Source: Ruminiclostridium sp.
GTDB taxonomy: Bacteria > Bacillota_A > Clostridia > Oscillospirales > Ruminococcaceae
DNA: 8,518 nt
Assembly: GCA_017550775.1 (NCBI GenBank)
Contig: JAFZOA010000462.1
Span: 1 to 8,518, forward strand
Direction: 5' to 3'
Shown here: one piece after another, positions 1 to 6,233 of the stretch
How positions within the stretch are numbered: the first letter of the stretch is position 1
Layout of the letters: the number at the start of each line of letters is the position of its first letter
Program-made: the position numbers and the translations under genes
The notes under the pieces: model-generated
Told to the model about the DNA's origin: nothing
What the model saw: only the letters and a program-made list of their open reading frames with translations
Databases searched by the model: none

Positions 1-2065
1 GACCGATCTTGCCCTGGTTGTCGATCTTGATGATCTTGACGATGATCTGATCGCCGACGTTGCATACGTCCTCGACCTTGTCAACGCGTCTGTTTTCAAG
101 CTCGGAGATGTGTACCATACCCTCCTTGCCGGGTGCGAACTCAACGAACGCGCCGAACTCCTTGACGCGGACTACCTTGCCCTTGTAGATAGCGCCGATC
201 TCGGGATCGGTAACTATGGACTTGATCGTGTCTATGCAGGCATTAGCCTTGTCAAGGTCGCTTCCGCAGATGAACACGTTGCCTTCCTCGTCGATGTCGA
301 TCTTGACCTCGAAGTCAGCACAGAGCTTCTGGATAACCTTTCCGCCTGTACCAATGACCTCTCTGATCTTGTCAACCGGCACCTTCATGCCCATCATCTT
401 GGGAGCGTACTTGTTCACGGTAGCTCTCGGAGCGGGGATAGCCTTGAGAATGATCTCGTCGAGTATATAGTCACGCGCCTTGTGGGTCTTTGCGAACGCG
501 TCCTTGATGATCTCGGGGGTAAGGCCGTCGATCTTAAGGTCCATCTGGATAGCTGTGATACCCTTGTGAGTACCGCCTACCTTGAAGTCCATATCGCCGT
601 AGAAGTCTTCGAGACCCTGGATATCTACCATTGTCATCCAGCGGTCACCCTCGGTGATAAGTCCGCAGGAGATACCCGCTACGGGCGACTTGATCGGAAC
701 ACCCGCGTCCATGAGTGCGAGGGTCGAGCCGCAGATAGAAGCCTGGGAGGTAGAACCGTTGGAGGAAAGCACCTCGGAAACAAGTCTGATAGCGTAGGGG
801 AACTCGTCAACGCTCGGGAGAACGGGTTCGAGCGCTCTCTGAGCAAGCGCGCCGTGACCGATCTCACGTCTTCCGGGACCTCTGCTCGCCTTGGTCTCGC
901 CAACGGAGTAAGCCGGGAAGTTGTAGTGGTGCATATATCTCTTGGTGTCTTCGTCATCGAGACCTTCAAGCTTCTGTGAGTCGCTTACCGGACCGAGTGT
1001 AGCCACAGTGAGGACCTGTGTCTGACCGCGGGTGAAGAGACCTGAACCGTGAACTCTCGGGAGCAGGTTGACTTCCGCAGCGAGCGGGCGCATCTGATCC
1101 ATTTTTCTTCCGTCAACGCGCTTCTGCTCGTCAAGGAGCCAGCGGCGAACGATAACCTTCTGGAGCTTGTATATAGCCTCGTCGATCATGGAAGCCTGAT
1201 CGGGATATACGGGGTCAAATTCCTCGTGGATAGCGTCCTTGATCGGCTGGAGACGTGCTTCTCTGATGTTCTTGTCGTCGGTGTCGAGCGCGAACTTCAC
1301 CTTCTCGCCGTACTCTTCGAGGAGTTTGTCGAGGAAGTCGTGGTCGATCTCCATGGACGGGAAGTCGAACTTCGGCTTGCCGATCTGCGCCTGGATATCC
1401 TTGATGAACGGGATAAGGGACTTGTTGATCTCCTCGTGACCCGCCATGATAGCCTTGAGCATGGTGTCGTCATCGACTTCGTTTGCACCCGCCTCGATCA
1501 TTACCACCTTCTTCTCGCTGGAAGCGACGGTGAGCTGGAGGTCGGACTTAGCTCTCTGAGCGGCGTCGGGCATAAGCACGATCTCGCCGTCAACGAGACC
1601 TACGGAGATACCGCCGATAGGGCCGTTCCACGGGATATCGGAGATAGATACCGCAATAGATGCGCCGATCATGGAGAGTATCTCGGGCTGTGTCTCGGGG
1701 TCAACGGCAAGCACGGTCATTGTGATCGCAACGTCGTTTCTCATGTCCTTTGGGAACAGAGGACGCATGGGGCGGTCAACAACACGGGAGGTGAGTATCG
1801 CCTTCTCGCTCGGTCTGCCCTCTCTCTTGAGGTAGCCGCCGGGGATCTTTCCGACAGCGTAAAGCTTCTCCTCATAGTCAACGGAAAGCGGGAAGAAATC
1901 CACGCCCTCACGGGGCTTGGGGCTTGCCGCAACGTTTACCATTACGACGGTCTCGCCGTAGTGGATCCAGCAGGAGCCGTTAGCAAGTCCGCAGACCTTG
2001 CCGGTCTCGACCATGAGCTCTCTGCCCGCGAATGTTGTCTTGAACGTTCTGTAGTTTTCAAACAT
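1..2065 (-). CDS. pnp: Polyribonucleotide nucleotidyltransferase (PNPase), 3' end beyond window
   Basis: Phosphorolytic 3'-5' exoribonuclease that degrades mRNA using phosphate and can add tails in reverse; it acts in the cytoplasm, usually as a trimer. Reading from the ATG at 2065 gives 688 uninterrupted codons ([10 protein letters not shown]...) with no stop before the edge. Domains in order: first RNase PH core (about 10-145), all-helical linker (about 240-310), second RNase PH core (about 320-545), KH domain (about 555-615, GxxG loop G572-G575) and most of an S1 domain (from about 624). Catalytic positions match the E. coli enzyme: D487, D493 and K495 in the GDMDFK motif, phosphate-site S438-T439 in SNGSTS, and R399-R400. 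The family is about 700 residues, so only the S1 tail is missing. A strong site, AAAAGGAG (2074-2081), sits 8 nt before the ATG. It lies downstream of rpsO, the classic bacterial order. Identification is secure. Confidence 0.98.
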   Translation of the reverse strand, partial: MFENYRTFKTTFAGRELMVETGKVCGLANGSCWIHYGETVVMVNVAASPKPREGVDFFPLSVDYEEKLYAVGKIPGGYLKREGRPSEKAILTSRVVDRPMRPLFPKDMRNDVAITMTVLAVDPETQPEILSMIGASIAVSISDIPWNGPIGGISVGLVDGEIVLMPDAAQRAKSDLQLTVASSEKKVVMIEAGANEVDDDTMLKAIMAGHEEINKSLIPFIKDIQAQIGKPKFDFPSMEIDHDFLDKLLEEYGEKVKFALDTDDKNIREARLQPIKDAIHEEFDPVYPDQASMIDEAIYKLQKVIVRRWLLDEQKRVDGRKMDQMRPLAAEVNLLPRVHGSGLFTRGQTQVLTVATLGPVSDSQKLEGLDDEDTKRYMHHYNFPAYSVGETKASRGPGRREIGHGALAQRALEPVLPSVDEFPYAIRLVSEVLSSNGSTSQASICGSTLALMDAGVPIKSPVAGISCGLITEGDRWMTMVDIQGLEDFYGDMDFKVGGTHKGITAIQMDLKIDGLTPEIIKDAFAKTHKARDYILDEIILKAIPAPRATVNKYAPKMMGMKVPVDKIREVIGTGGKVIQKLCADFEVKIDIDEEGNVFICGSDLDKANACIDTIKSIVTDPEIGAIYKGKVVRVKEFGAFVEFAPGKEGMVHISELENRRVDKVEDVCNVGDQIIVKIIKIDNQGKIG

Positions 2066-2117
2066 CTGTATTTCTCCTTTTCACAGTTATTATCAAAGAG
2101 GTACAGATTCAGCACTG

Positions 2118-2148
2118 AATTCAATCCGGAGCTCGTCCGGACTCAATT
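2118..2148 (-). promoter_or_regulatory. Long hairpin in the pnp leader
   Basis: On the transcript, arms of 13 nt pair around a 5-nt CGAGC loop. The core is TCCGGA against TCCGGA, flanked by AATTGAG against TTGAATT, with one G-U pair and one G-G mismatch. No U-tract follows, so it is unlikely to be a terminator. It ends 52 nt before the pnp start codon. In E. coli the pnp leader contains an RNase III-cleaved stem through which PNPase represses itself; a similar role here is inference from position and shape. A shorter palindrome (ATTCAG-CA-CTGAAT, 2107-2120) overlaps its edge and would compete with it. Confidence 0.55.
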
Positions 2149-2160
2149 TAATGCCGAAAT

Positions 2161-2178
2161 CCGCCTGTCAGCAGACGG
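2161..2178 (-). promoter_or_regulatory. Small GC hairpin between rpsO and pnp
   Basis: On the transcript CCGTCTG pairs with CAGGCGG (7 bp, one U-G) around a CTGA loop. It lies between the rpsO 3' hairpin and the long pnp-leader hairpin. The following bases (ATTTCGGC) are not a U-tract. It may help stabilise or process the rpsO-pnp mRNA; no function is proven. Confidence 0.4.
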
Positions 2179-2210
2179 CTGTACTCTCTTTAAGGTCACG
2201 ATTTGCAAAC

Positions 2211-2234
2211 GGGCAGAGCATGACTGCTCCGCCC
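2211..2234 (-). promoter_or_regulatory. rpsO 3' hairpin (stabiliser or weak attenuator)
   Basis: On the transcript GGGCGGAGCA pairs with TGCTCTGCCC (10 bp, one G-U) around a GTCA loop, starting 11 nt after the rpsO stop. The downstream bases GTTTGCAAATC give only three U residues, so this is at best a leaky terminator. E. coli rpsO also has a 3' hairpin at this place, which attenuates transcription into pnp. Protection of the rpsO 3' end or partial attenuation is the likely role. Confidence 0.5.
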
Positions 2235-2245
2235 ATATTGCGTTC

Positions 2246-2512
2246 TTACTTACGGATACCGAGCTTTGCGATTATAGCACGGTAACGCTCGATGTCCTTC
2301 TTCTGAAGGTAGTTGAGAAGGTTGCGCCTTCTTCCGACCATCTTGAAGAGACCGCGTCTGGAATGGTGATCCTGCTTGTGGTTCTTGAGATGTTCGGTAA
2401 GGTCAGCTATTCTCTTGGTGAGGATAGCGATCTGCACTTCGGGTGAACCGGTATCGTTGTCGCTGAGACGGTTCGCTTCGATGATAGCAGTCTTTTCTTC
2501 CTTGAGCATCAT
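2246..2512 (-). CDS. rpsO: 30S ribosomal protein S15
   Basis: Small primary rRNA-binding protein that recognises the central domain of 16S rRNA and nucleates platform assembly of the 30S subunit. The 88-residue product ([20 protein letters not shown]...) has the normal family length and typical segments: [45 protein letters not shown] and the basic end GIRK. Two consecutive ATGs (2510-2512 and 2507-2509) are possible starts. The AAAGGGG site at 2523-2529 ends 10 nt before the first and 13 nt before the second, so I chose the first. The gene has its own strong promoter at 2646-2674 and a leader of about 127 nt. Downstream pnp, 180 nt away, is probably partly co-transcribed. S15 represses its own mRNA in several bacteria, and the long leader would allow that here. 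Identification is secure. Confidence 0.98.
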   Translation of the reverse strand: MMLKEEKTAIIEANRLSDNDTGSPEVQIAILTKRIADLTEHLKNHKQDHHSRRGLFKMVGRRRNLLNYLQKKDIERYRAIIAKLGIRK

Positions 2513-2639
2513 AGTACATACACCCCTTTACATTTTGATACGCTCGCAGTACACAGCAGAGGGCAGGTATCATTCTCCGCAGGAGCTTACACCGCAGAGC
2601 CGTGTTATGCGTGAACGGCTGCCGTGAATATACAGCAAC
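2513..2639 (-). promoter_or_regulatory. rpsO 5' leader, possible S15 autoregulatory RNA
   Basis: This is the predicted untranslated leader from the inferred start near 2639 to the rpsO ATG. It contains a stem of GCAG-CCGT (2622-2615) with ACGG-CT-CTGC (2603-2594), 8 bp with a 2-nt bulge and an 11-nt loop, then a small CTCC-TGC-GGAG hairpin (2575-2585). A CTGCGG hexamer occurs twice (2592-2597 and 2577-2582), so alternative foldings are possible. S15-binding leaders with different folds are known in several bacterial lineages. The assignment here rests on position, length and structure, not on a recognised motif. Confidence 0.4.
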
Positions 2640-2645
2640 GCAGTA

Positions 2646-2674
2646 ATTATACCACATTTATTCCGATTTGTAAA
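2646..2674 (-). promoter_or_regulatory. rpsO-pnp promoter (sigma-A type)
   Basis: Reading the minus strand, -35 TTTACA (2669-2674) is followed by a 17-nt spacer and a perfect -10 TATAAT (2646-2651), with TGG directly before it as an extended -10. Expected transcription start is near the G at 2639. Immediately upstream, A/T tracts at 2678-2684, 2686-2692 and 2700-2705 are spaced roughly one helical turn apart and look like an UP element, as expected for a strong ribosomal-protein promoter. Confidence 0.88.
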
Positions 2675-2746
2675 TAGTTTTTTTCAAATTTTCCTGACAT
2701 TTTTTCATCCGCTCCGGTCGGGAAGTCCGGAACGATACATGAAGAC

Positions 2747-2761
2747 GTTTCAGAGGTTCCC
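2747..2761 (+). repeat. Single arm of the GTTTtcAGAGGTtCCC element
   Basis: GTTTCAGAGGTTCCC lies one base past the stop codon of the BMP lipoprotein gene. It matches each arm of the palindrome at 6179-6212: GTTTTAAGAGGTTCCC on the plus strand and GTTTTCAGAGGTACCC on the minus strand. No pairing arm is seen next to it, so it cannot form the same hairpin. It could be a relic of a dispersed repeat or a protein- or RNA-recognition sequence. Confidence 0.45.
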
Positions 2762-2762
2762 T

Positions 2763-3932
2763 TTATACCGCGTCTATGCCCGTGAAGCTGTCGGGAGAAG
2801 CCCCGTTCACAGCCGAAGCCGGAACTATCGCGCCGCTCTTCATAAGCTCATACGCCTTGTCGATCTTCTCAGTCGCGTCCTCCGAAAGTCTGCATCTGTC
2901 GGGAAGATTTATATACCCGGTGGAACCGGTATCCGCGCCGAGTATATGGTTGCCGCCGCCGAACGTGCCGTCAAGGTACTCTCCGAGCAGCCTTGTATCG
3001 TTCTTTCCCATGTACTTGACCGCCGATGTCAGTATCACATTCCTGCTTCCGACAACGCCCTCCCTGCTCATATCGGTGTCCGAAGCTATCATGTACACTT
3101 CCCTTTCGCTCTCCTTGATGATATCGAGCACGCCCTTGCACGACGCACCCGCAGCGGCGAATATCACATCACAGCCCTCGTTTATCAGCGCCTTGCATAT
3201 GTTCCTTCCGGTCAGATCGTCGTTGAACGAGCCTATGTAATTGCCTCCGACGTTCTTTCCGTCCTCTGTTACCCCTGCGTACTTCGCAAGCTCCACGATC
3301 TCTGTATTGGTACCGTAGTTTCTGTTGGTATAGTTCACGCCGGACATGAAGCCGTACTGATAGTTGATGTTAGCTTCGACTGCCATTCCGTTCACCACAG
3401 CCACCTTCCCCGTCGAGGTGGTGAGTGCCGCCGCCATTCCGGCAAGAAAGCCGCTCTCCTCCTCGCGGAACATCATGGCGTAGATGTTGTCCGCCTCCAC
3501 CACATTGCCCGCTTCGTCTACCGGGAACGCGTCAACGAGGATAAATCCGGTGTCGGGATTAGCCTTCGCCGTCTCTGTTATTCCCGCGAACTGATATCCC
3601 GTGCATACTATCACATCATAGCGCGGCGCTATCTCCTTTACCTGCGCGACAGCCTCCTCGGTCCGACCGGTAGGCTCGATAACAGGGCTTACCGTTGACC
3701 CGTGATGCTCCTTGATGAAGTCACAGATACCGTTGTAGTTATCCTGTACGAAGGAACCGTCGTCTATTCCCGCGCCGCAGCTTACAAGAGCTATATTGAT
3801 GGTTTTCCCCTGTTCCTGAACGTCTTTCTTCGCGGACTTTGAGAACGGTGATGTACCCGCGCCCCCGCAGCCCGCCATTATCGTTATCGCCGCAAAGACC
3901 GATACTGCGGCGGTCAATGCTCTGTGTCTCAT
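2763..3932 (-). CDS. BMP/PnrA-family substrate-binding lipoprotein
   Basis: Likely surface lipoprotein that binds a small ligand; known BMP-family members (PnrA/TmpC) bind purine nucleosides for ABC uptake. The start at 3932 gives 389 residues: a basic n-region and hydrophobic core, lipobox MAGC with Cys22, a Ser/Lys linker, then the BMP fold from about 44. Family landmarks are IDDGSFVQDNYNGI (56-69), VIVCTGYQF (107-115), FREEESGFLAG (155-165), VNGM-x-Y-GF-x-G (180-198) and IASDTDM (282-288), where an Asp usually contacts the ribose. An ATG at 4007 is in frame, but it overlaps the upstream gene and would put 25 charged residues before the signal. No ABC ATPase or permease gene is adjacent. 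The gene follows the HD-GYP gene by 19 nt with no promoter between, so co-transcription is likely. The true ligand is unknown; a sensory rather than transport role is possible. Confidence 0.9.
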   Translation of the reverse strand: MRHRALTAAVSVFAAITIMAGCGGAGTSPFSKSAKKDVQEQGKTINIALVSCGAGIDDGSFVQDNYNGICDFIKEHHGSTVSPVIEPTGRTEEAVAQVKEIAPRYDVIVCTGYQFAGITETAKANPDTGFILVDAFPVDEAGNVVEADNIYAMMFREEESGFLAGMAAALTTSTGKVAVVNGMAVEANINYQYGFMSGVNYTNRNYGTNTEIVELAKYAGVTEDGKNVGGNYIGSFNDDLTGRNICKALINEGCDVIFAAAGASCKGVLDIIKESEREVYMIASDTDMSREGVVGSRNVILTSAVKYMGKNDTRLLGEYLDGTFGGGNHILGADTGSTGYINLPDRCRLSEDATEKIDKAYELMKSGAIVPASAVNGASPDSFTGIDAV

Positions 3933-3940
3933 GTGTGAAG

Positions 3941-3947
3941 CTCCTTT
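3941..3947 (-). promoter_or_regulatory. Ribosome-binding site fixing the BMP lipoprotein start
   Basis: AAAGGAG on the minus strand, 8 nt before the ATG at 3932 and 4 nt after the stop of the HD-GYP gene. It supports the lipoprotein-signal start over the in-frame ATG at 4007. Confidence 0.9.
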
Positions 3948-3951
3948 CGCT

Positions 3952-5643
3952 CTACTCCTGCTCCTGTGCTTTATAATACGCTTCGAGCTTCGGGCGCGCA
4001 CGCACATAGTACGGTTCGAGCAGCTTGTCGAAATGCTTTCCCATACCGTCCATTATGATCGAATCCGCCTTCTCGAACGACATACTCTCCTTGTACACGC
4101 GCTTGCTAACCAGCGCATCGTACACGTCCGCGACCGCCATGATACGCGCTTCGAACGGTATCTCCTCGCCTTTGAGCCCCTCGGGATAGCCCGAGCCGTC
4201 CCAGCGCTCATGGTGATAATGCGCGACATTCTCGGCGAGGATATGGAAGTTGATATCGTCTGTGCCGGAAAGGATCTCATGCACTATACGCGCACCCTCG
4301 GCGGCGTGAGTCTTCATCTTCTCGAATTCCTCGTCCGTGAAGCGTCCCGGCTTGCGGAGTATCGCGTCGTCTACCGCTATCTTTCCGAGATCGTGCATAG
4401 GCGCCGCCTTTATGATATTGTTGCAGAACTCGTCGGTAAGCTCCGGGAGCGCGTCCTTTCTCATCTCGTCTATCAGTATGCGCACCACATCGCTTGTGCG
4501 GCGTATATGACCGCCGGTGGAGTTGTCACGGCTCTCGACCATAGCCGCCATGCTCATGATGAGCTTGTTGTGCATCTCGACTATGTTTGCGGTCTTTTCG
4601 GCGACCTGATCCTTAAGGTCGTCGTTGTAGGCGTTGATGAGCGCTATGTACTGCTGATTCTTGGTATCGTCGGAAATGAAAAGCTGATATCCGCGCTTGC
4701 GCTTCCCGTCGAAGAGGTAGTTGATATCAAAGACGTAAACATGGTCGTCCTTATTGTACAGAAATCTGTCGCGCGAATTGTCGTTCCGGAAAGTCTCCAC
4801 CCACGGCACCAGATTCTCGCGCAATACCGCGCTCCGGCTTATGGGCTTGTCAACGGTGATCTCGTCAAGTTCCGGAAGTATACGCTTTGCGGTCTCGTTG
4901 CAGCCGAGGTAGTTGAGTCTGAAATCTATCGAGATAAAGCCGGTATCGCCTGTCTCGACAAGCGACTCGATGCTTATATCGGAAATATCGTACAGACACA
5001 TGCTGTCCACTATGAGCAGATACATGACCTGTGCAAACACGAGCGCGAAGGGAAGCAGCTCAACGTTGGAAATGAAGGTTCTTCCGCCGTAGAAGCTTAT
5101 CATTGACACGAGAAGAGGGATAAACTGAAGGTATATCATCCTTCTCGAAACGTCGTTCTTTTTAACATAGCTGTATATGATAGCGACAAGGCTCATAAAG
5201 AAATATGCCACTATCATTGCCGTCAGCACGGAATGCATCGGTCCGTACACCTTTACAAACACGCGCACACCCGCTATACAGTCCATGACGACGTCCTTGT
5301 AGTATATCGGAAAGTACCCGATAGTAAGCACCATACCGTACATCAGCACACTCAGCGACAGAAGCAGCACTCTCGCCCAGCGCTGTATCCTGATACGGCA
5401 CATATTGAAAATACTGAGCATTATCATCGGTACAAGAAAACAGCCTGCAATGTAAGTAAGCTTGGTTCCGATGTAGTAGGTTCCAAGATCGGTCGCGTCC
5501 TCCATGAACCAGTACCCGAGATTTGATACCGGTATAAGCACATATATAAGCGTCAGATGCACGTCGAAGTGCTTGTGCCACCTTGCGGCATACACAAGCG
5601 TCAGCACAGCCGACAGCACAAACATTATTGAATAGTAATTCAT
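3952..5643 (-). CDS. Seven-TM sensor with PAS-like region and HD-GYP phosphodiesterase domain
   Basis: Predicted membrane receptor whose cytoplasmic HD-GYP domain would hydrolyse cyclic di-GMP (or a related cyclic dinucleotide). The 563-residue product has about seven hydrophobic segments in the first 213 residues, resembling the 7TM sensor module found on some histidine kinases, then a PAS-like region (about 222-325), a coiled-coil-like helix (about 330-362) and HD-GYP (about 363-550). Metal and signature residues are present: H379, H417-D418 with K421, H446, H477-H478, the WDGSGYP motif (481-487) and D506 in VADVYDAL. Nothing essential appears missing, so it should be active. The start at 5643 has a GAGG core (5652-5655) 8 nt upstream. 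A near-consensus promoter (5730-5758) and leader hairpin precede it, and a BMP-family lipoprotein follows 19 nt later. The signal is unknown. Confidence 0.92.
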   Translation of the reverse strand: MNYYSIMFVLSAVLTLVYAARWHKHFDVHLTLIYVLIPVSNLGYWFMEDATDLGTYYIGTKLTYIAGCFLVPMIMLSIFNMCRIRIQRWARVLLLSLSVLMYGMVLTIGYFPIYYKDVVMDCIAGVRVFVKVYGPMHSVLTAMIVAYFFMSLVAIIYSYVKKNDVSRRMIYLQFIPLLVSMISFYGGRTFISNVELLPFALVFAQVMYLLIVDSMCLYDISDISIESLVETGDTGFISIDFRLNYLGCNETAKRILPELDEITVDKPISRSAVLRENLVPWVETFRNDNSRDRFLYNKDDHVYVFDINYLFDGKRKRGYQLFISDDTKNQQYIALINAYNDDLKDQVAEKTANIVEMHNKLIMSMAAMVESRDNSTGGHIRRTSDVVRILIDEMRKDALPELTDEFCNNIIKAAPMHDLGKIAVDDAILRKPGRFTDEEFEKMKTHAAEGARIVHEILSGTDDINFHILAENVAHYHHERWDGSGYPEGLKGEEIPFEARIMAVADVYDALVSKRVYKESMSFEKADSIIMDGMGKHFDKLLEPYYVRARPKLEAYYKAQEQE

Positions 5644-5685
5644 TGACCTTTCCTCTCTGATGTGCCGGTCGATAAAACACCTACC

Positions 5686-5716
5686 GTACCTGCATCAATT
5701 TTCCGGACGCAGATAC
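5686..5716 (-). promoter_or_regulatory. Leader hairpin near the 5' end of the HD-GYP mRNA
   Basis: On the transcript GTATCTGCGTC pairs with GATGCAGGTAC (11 bp, two G-U pairs) around a 9-nt loop, starting about 7 nt from the predicted RNA 5' end. No U-tract follows and it leaves the ribosome-binding site 30 nt away open. A 5'-stabilising stem is the simplest reading. It does not show the conserved core I would expect of a c-di-GMP riboswitch. Confidence 0.5.
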
Positions 5717-5729
5717 CGACACACAGATT

Positions 5730-5758
5730 ATTATACCACAAACCGCATAACAAGTCAA
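5730..5758 (-). promoter_or_regulatory. Promoter of the HD-GYP / BMP unit
   Basis: On the minus strand, -35 TTGACT (5753-5758), a 17-nt spacer and a perfect -10 TATAAT (5730-5735) with an extended TGG just before it. Expected start is near 5723, giving a leader of about 80 nt. The eleven bases TGTGGTATAAT are identical to those of the rpsO promoter. Confidence 0.9.
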
Positions 5759-5766
5759 CATTTATT

Positions 5767-5786
5767 CCGCCCGATCATCCGGACGG
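5767..5786. promoter_or_regulatory. GC-rich dyad upstream of the HD-GYP promoter
   Basis: CCGCCCG and CGGACGG are near-complementary arms (7 bp, with one G-U pair when read as minus-strand RNA) around a 6-nt spacer. It lies 8 bp upstream of the -35 of the HD-GYP promoter and just past the terminator T-tract of the STAS unit. It could be a regulator-binding dyad or a second 3' hairpin for read-through transcripts. Confidence 0.35.
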
Positions 5787-5787
5787 C

Positions 5788-5822
5788 AAAAAGAAGTCCC
5801 CCATGCCGGAAGCACGGAGGAC
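5788..5822 (-). terminator. Rho-independent terminator after the STAS gene
   Basis: On the minus strand GTCCTCCGTGC pairs with GCATGGGGGAC (11 bp with two G-U pairs) around a TTCCG loop, directly followed by TTCTTTTT. It begins about 35 nt after the STAS stop codon and separates the cellulase-STAS unit from the HD-GYP promoter. The plus strand has no T-tract on its 3' side, so it acts in one direction only. Confidence 0.9.
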
Positions 5823-5856
5823 ACCTTAACTATCTTGCCTTAAAATCTCTGTCGGC

Positions 5857-6156
5857 TCACTGTTCAATATCAAGGATATCAACAAAGCCTGTTACGTCAA
5901 AGATCTCCATAACGGTCTCGTTAGCGCCTCTTACCTTCATGCTTCCCTGCTTGTTCATGATCTTCTGTGTCGAGAGCAGAACACGAAGTCCGGCTGAGGA
6001 AATATACTCAAGCCCGGAGATATCAAAGATGAGCGCGGTAACGCCATCAACAGAAGCCTTTACCTCAGCTTCGAGTTCCGGTGCGGTAGAGGTGTCAAGT
6101 CTTCCCTCAAGCGCTATAGTGAGTGTTGTGCCGCTGTTAGTTTTGTTAATAGTCAT
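5857..6156 (-). CDS. STAS-domain anti-sigma factor antagonist (SpoIIAA/RsbV-like)
   Basis: Small cytoplasmic phospho-switch protein. In this family the unphosphorylated form binds an anti-sigma kinase and frees its sigma factor, and phosphorylation of one Ser turns it off. The 99-residue product is a complete single STAS domain of the usual length. It shows the N-terminal strand ending LEGRLDTSTAPELE (16-29) and the signature DISGLEYISSAGLRVLL (45-61), in which Ser54 aligns with the phosphorylated Ser of SpoIIAA. The acidic residue usually just before that Ser is Ser53 here. AAAGGAG (6164-6170) sits 7 nt before the ATG. I see no promoter of its own: it follows the cellulase gene by 77 nt across a palindrome and ends at a strong terminator. 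No cognate kinase, phosphatase or sigma gene is in the window, so the partner is unknown. Confidence 0.93.
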   Translation of the reverse strand: MTINKTNSGTTLTIALEGRLDTSTAPELEAEVKASVDGVTALIFDISGLEYISSAGLRVLLSTQKIMNKQGSMKVRGANETVMEIFDVTGFVDILDIEQ

Positions 6157-6178
6157 TTTTATGCTCCTTTACTATATC

Positions 6179-6212
6179 GGGTACCTCTGAAAACCCGTTT
6201 TAAGAGGTTCCC
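6179..6212 (-). repeat. Large imperfect palindrome between cellulase and STAS genes
   Basis: The 34-bp sequence pairs as GGG-t-ACCTCT-g-AAAAC, loop CC, GTTTT-a-AGAGGT-t-CCC: 14 base pairs with two single mismatches. It begins 21 nt after the cellulase stop and ends 8 nt before the STAS ribosome-binding site. No U-tract follows, so it is more likely an mRNA processing or stability element, or a dispersed palindromic repeat, than a terminator. A single arm of the same sequence occurs at 2747-2761, after another gene. Confidence 0.6.
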
Positions 6213-6233
6213 TATTGTTGATTTATGTGACCG

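Noticed and set aside
110..2446. Long plus-strand open frames (289 and 465 codons) across pnp and rpsO
   Set aside because: They are antisense to clearly conserved PNPase and S15 sequences, have no ribosome-binding site or recognisable domain, and arise from the codon bias of the real genes.
2654..2665. 12-mer ACATTTATTCCG shared with 5758-5769
   Set aside because: The copies sit differently relative to their promoters (inside the spacer versus next to the -35), so a shared operator is unlikely and chance in AT-rich DNA is the simpler reading.
2709..2733. TCCGG/CCGGA pairing as a terminator of the BMP gene
   Set aside because: Only 5 bp with a 9-nt loop, and A residues rather than a T-tract follow on the coding strand; the BMP transcript has no clear terminator in the window.
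3933..4007. N-terminal extension of the BMP lipoprotein from an ATG at 4007
   Set aside because: It overlaps the end of the HD-GYP gene and puts a basic stretch before a normal lipoprotein signal, while a good AAAGGAG precedes the ATG at 3932.
2739..5106. Plus-strand open frames (319 and 391 codons) across the BMP and HD-GYP genes
   Set aside because: Antisense shadows of conserved coding sequence; products are rich in His/Val/Leu/Arg with no coherent domain.
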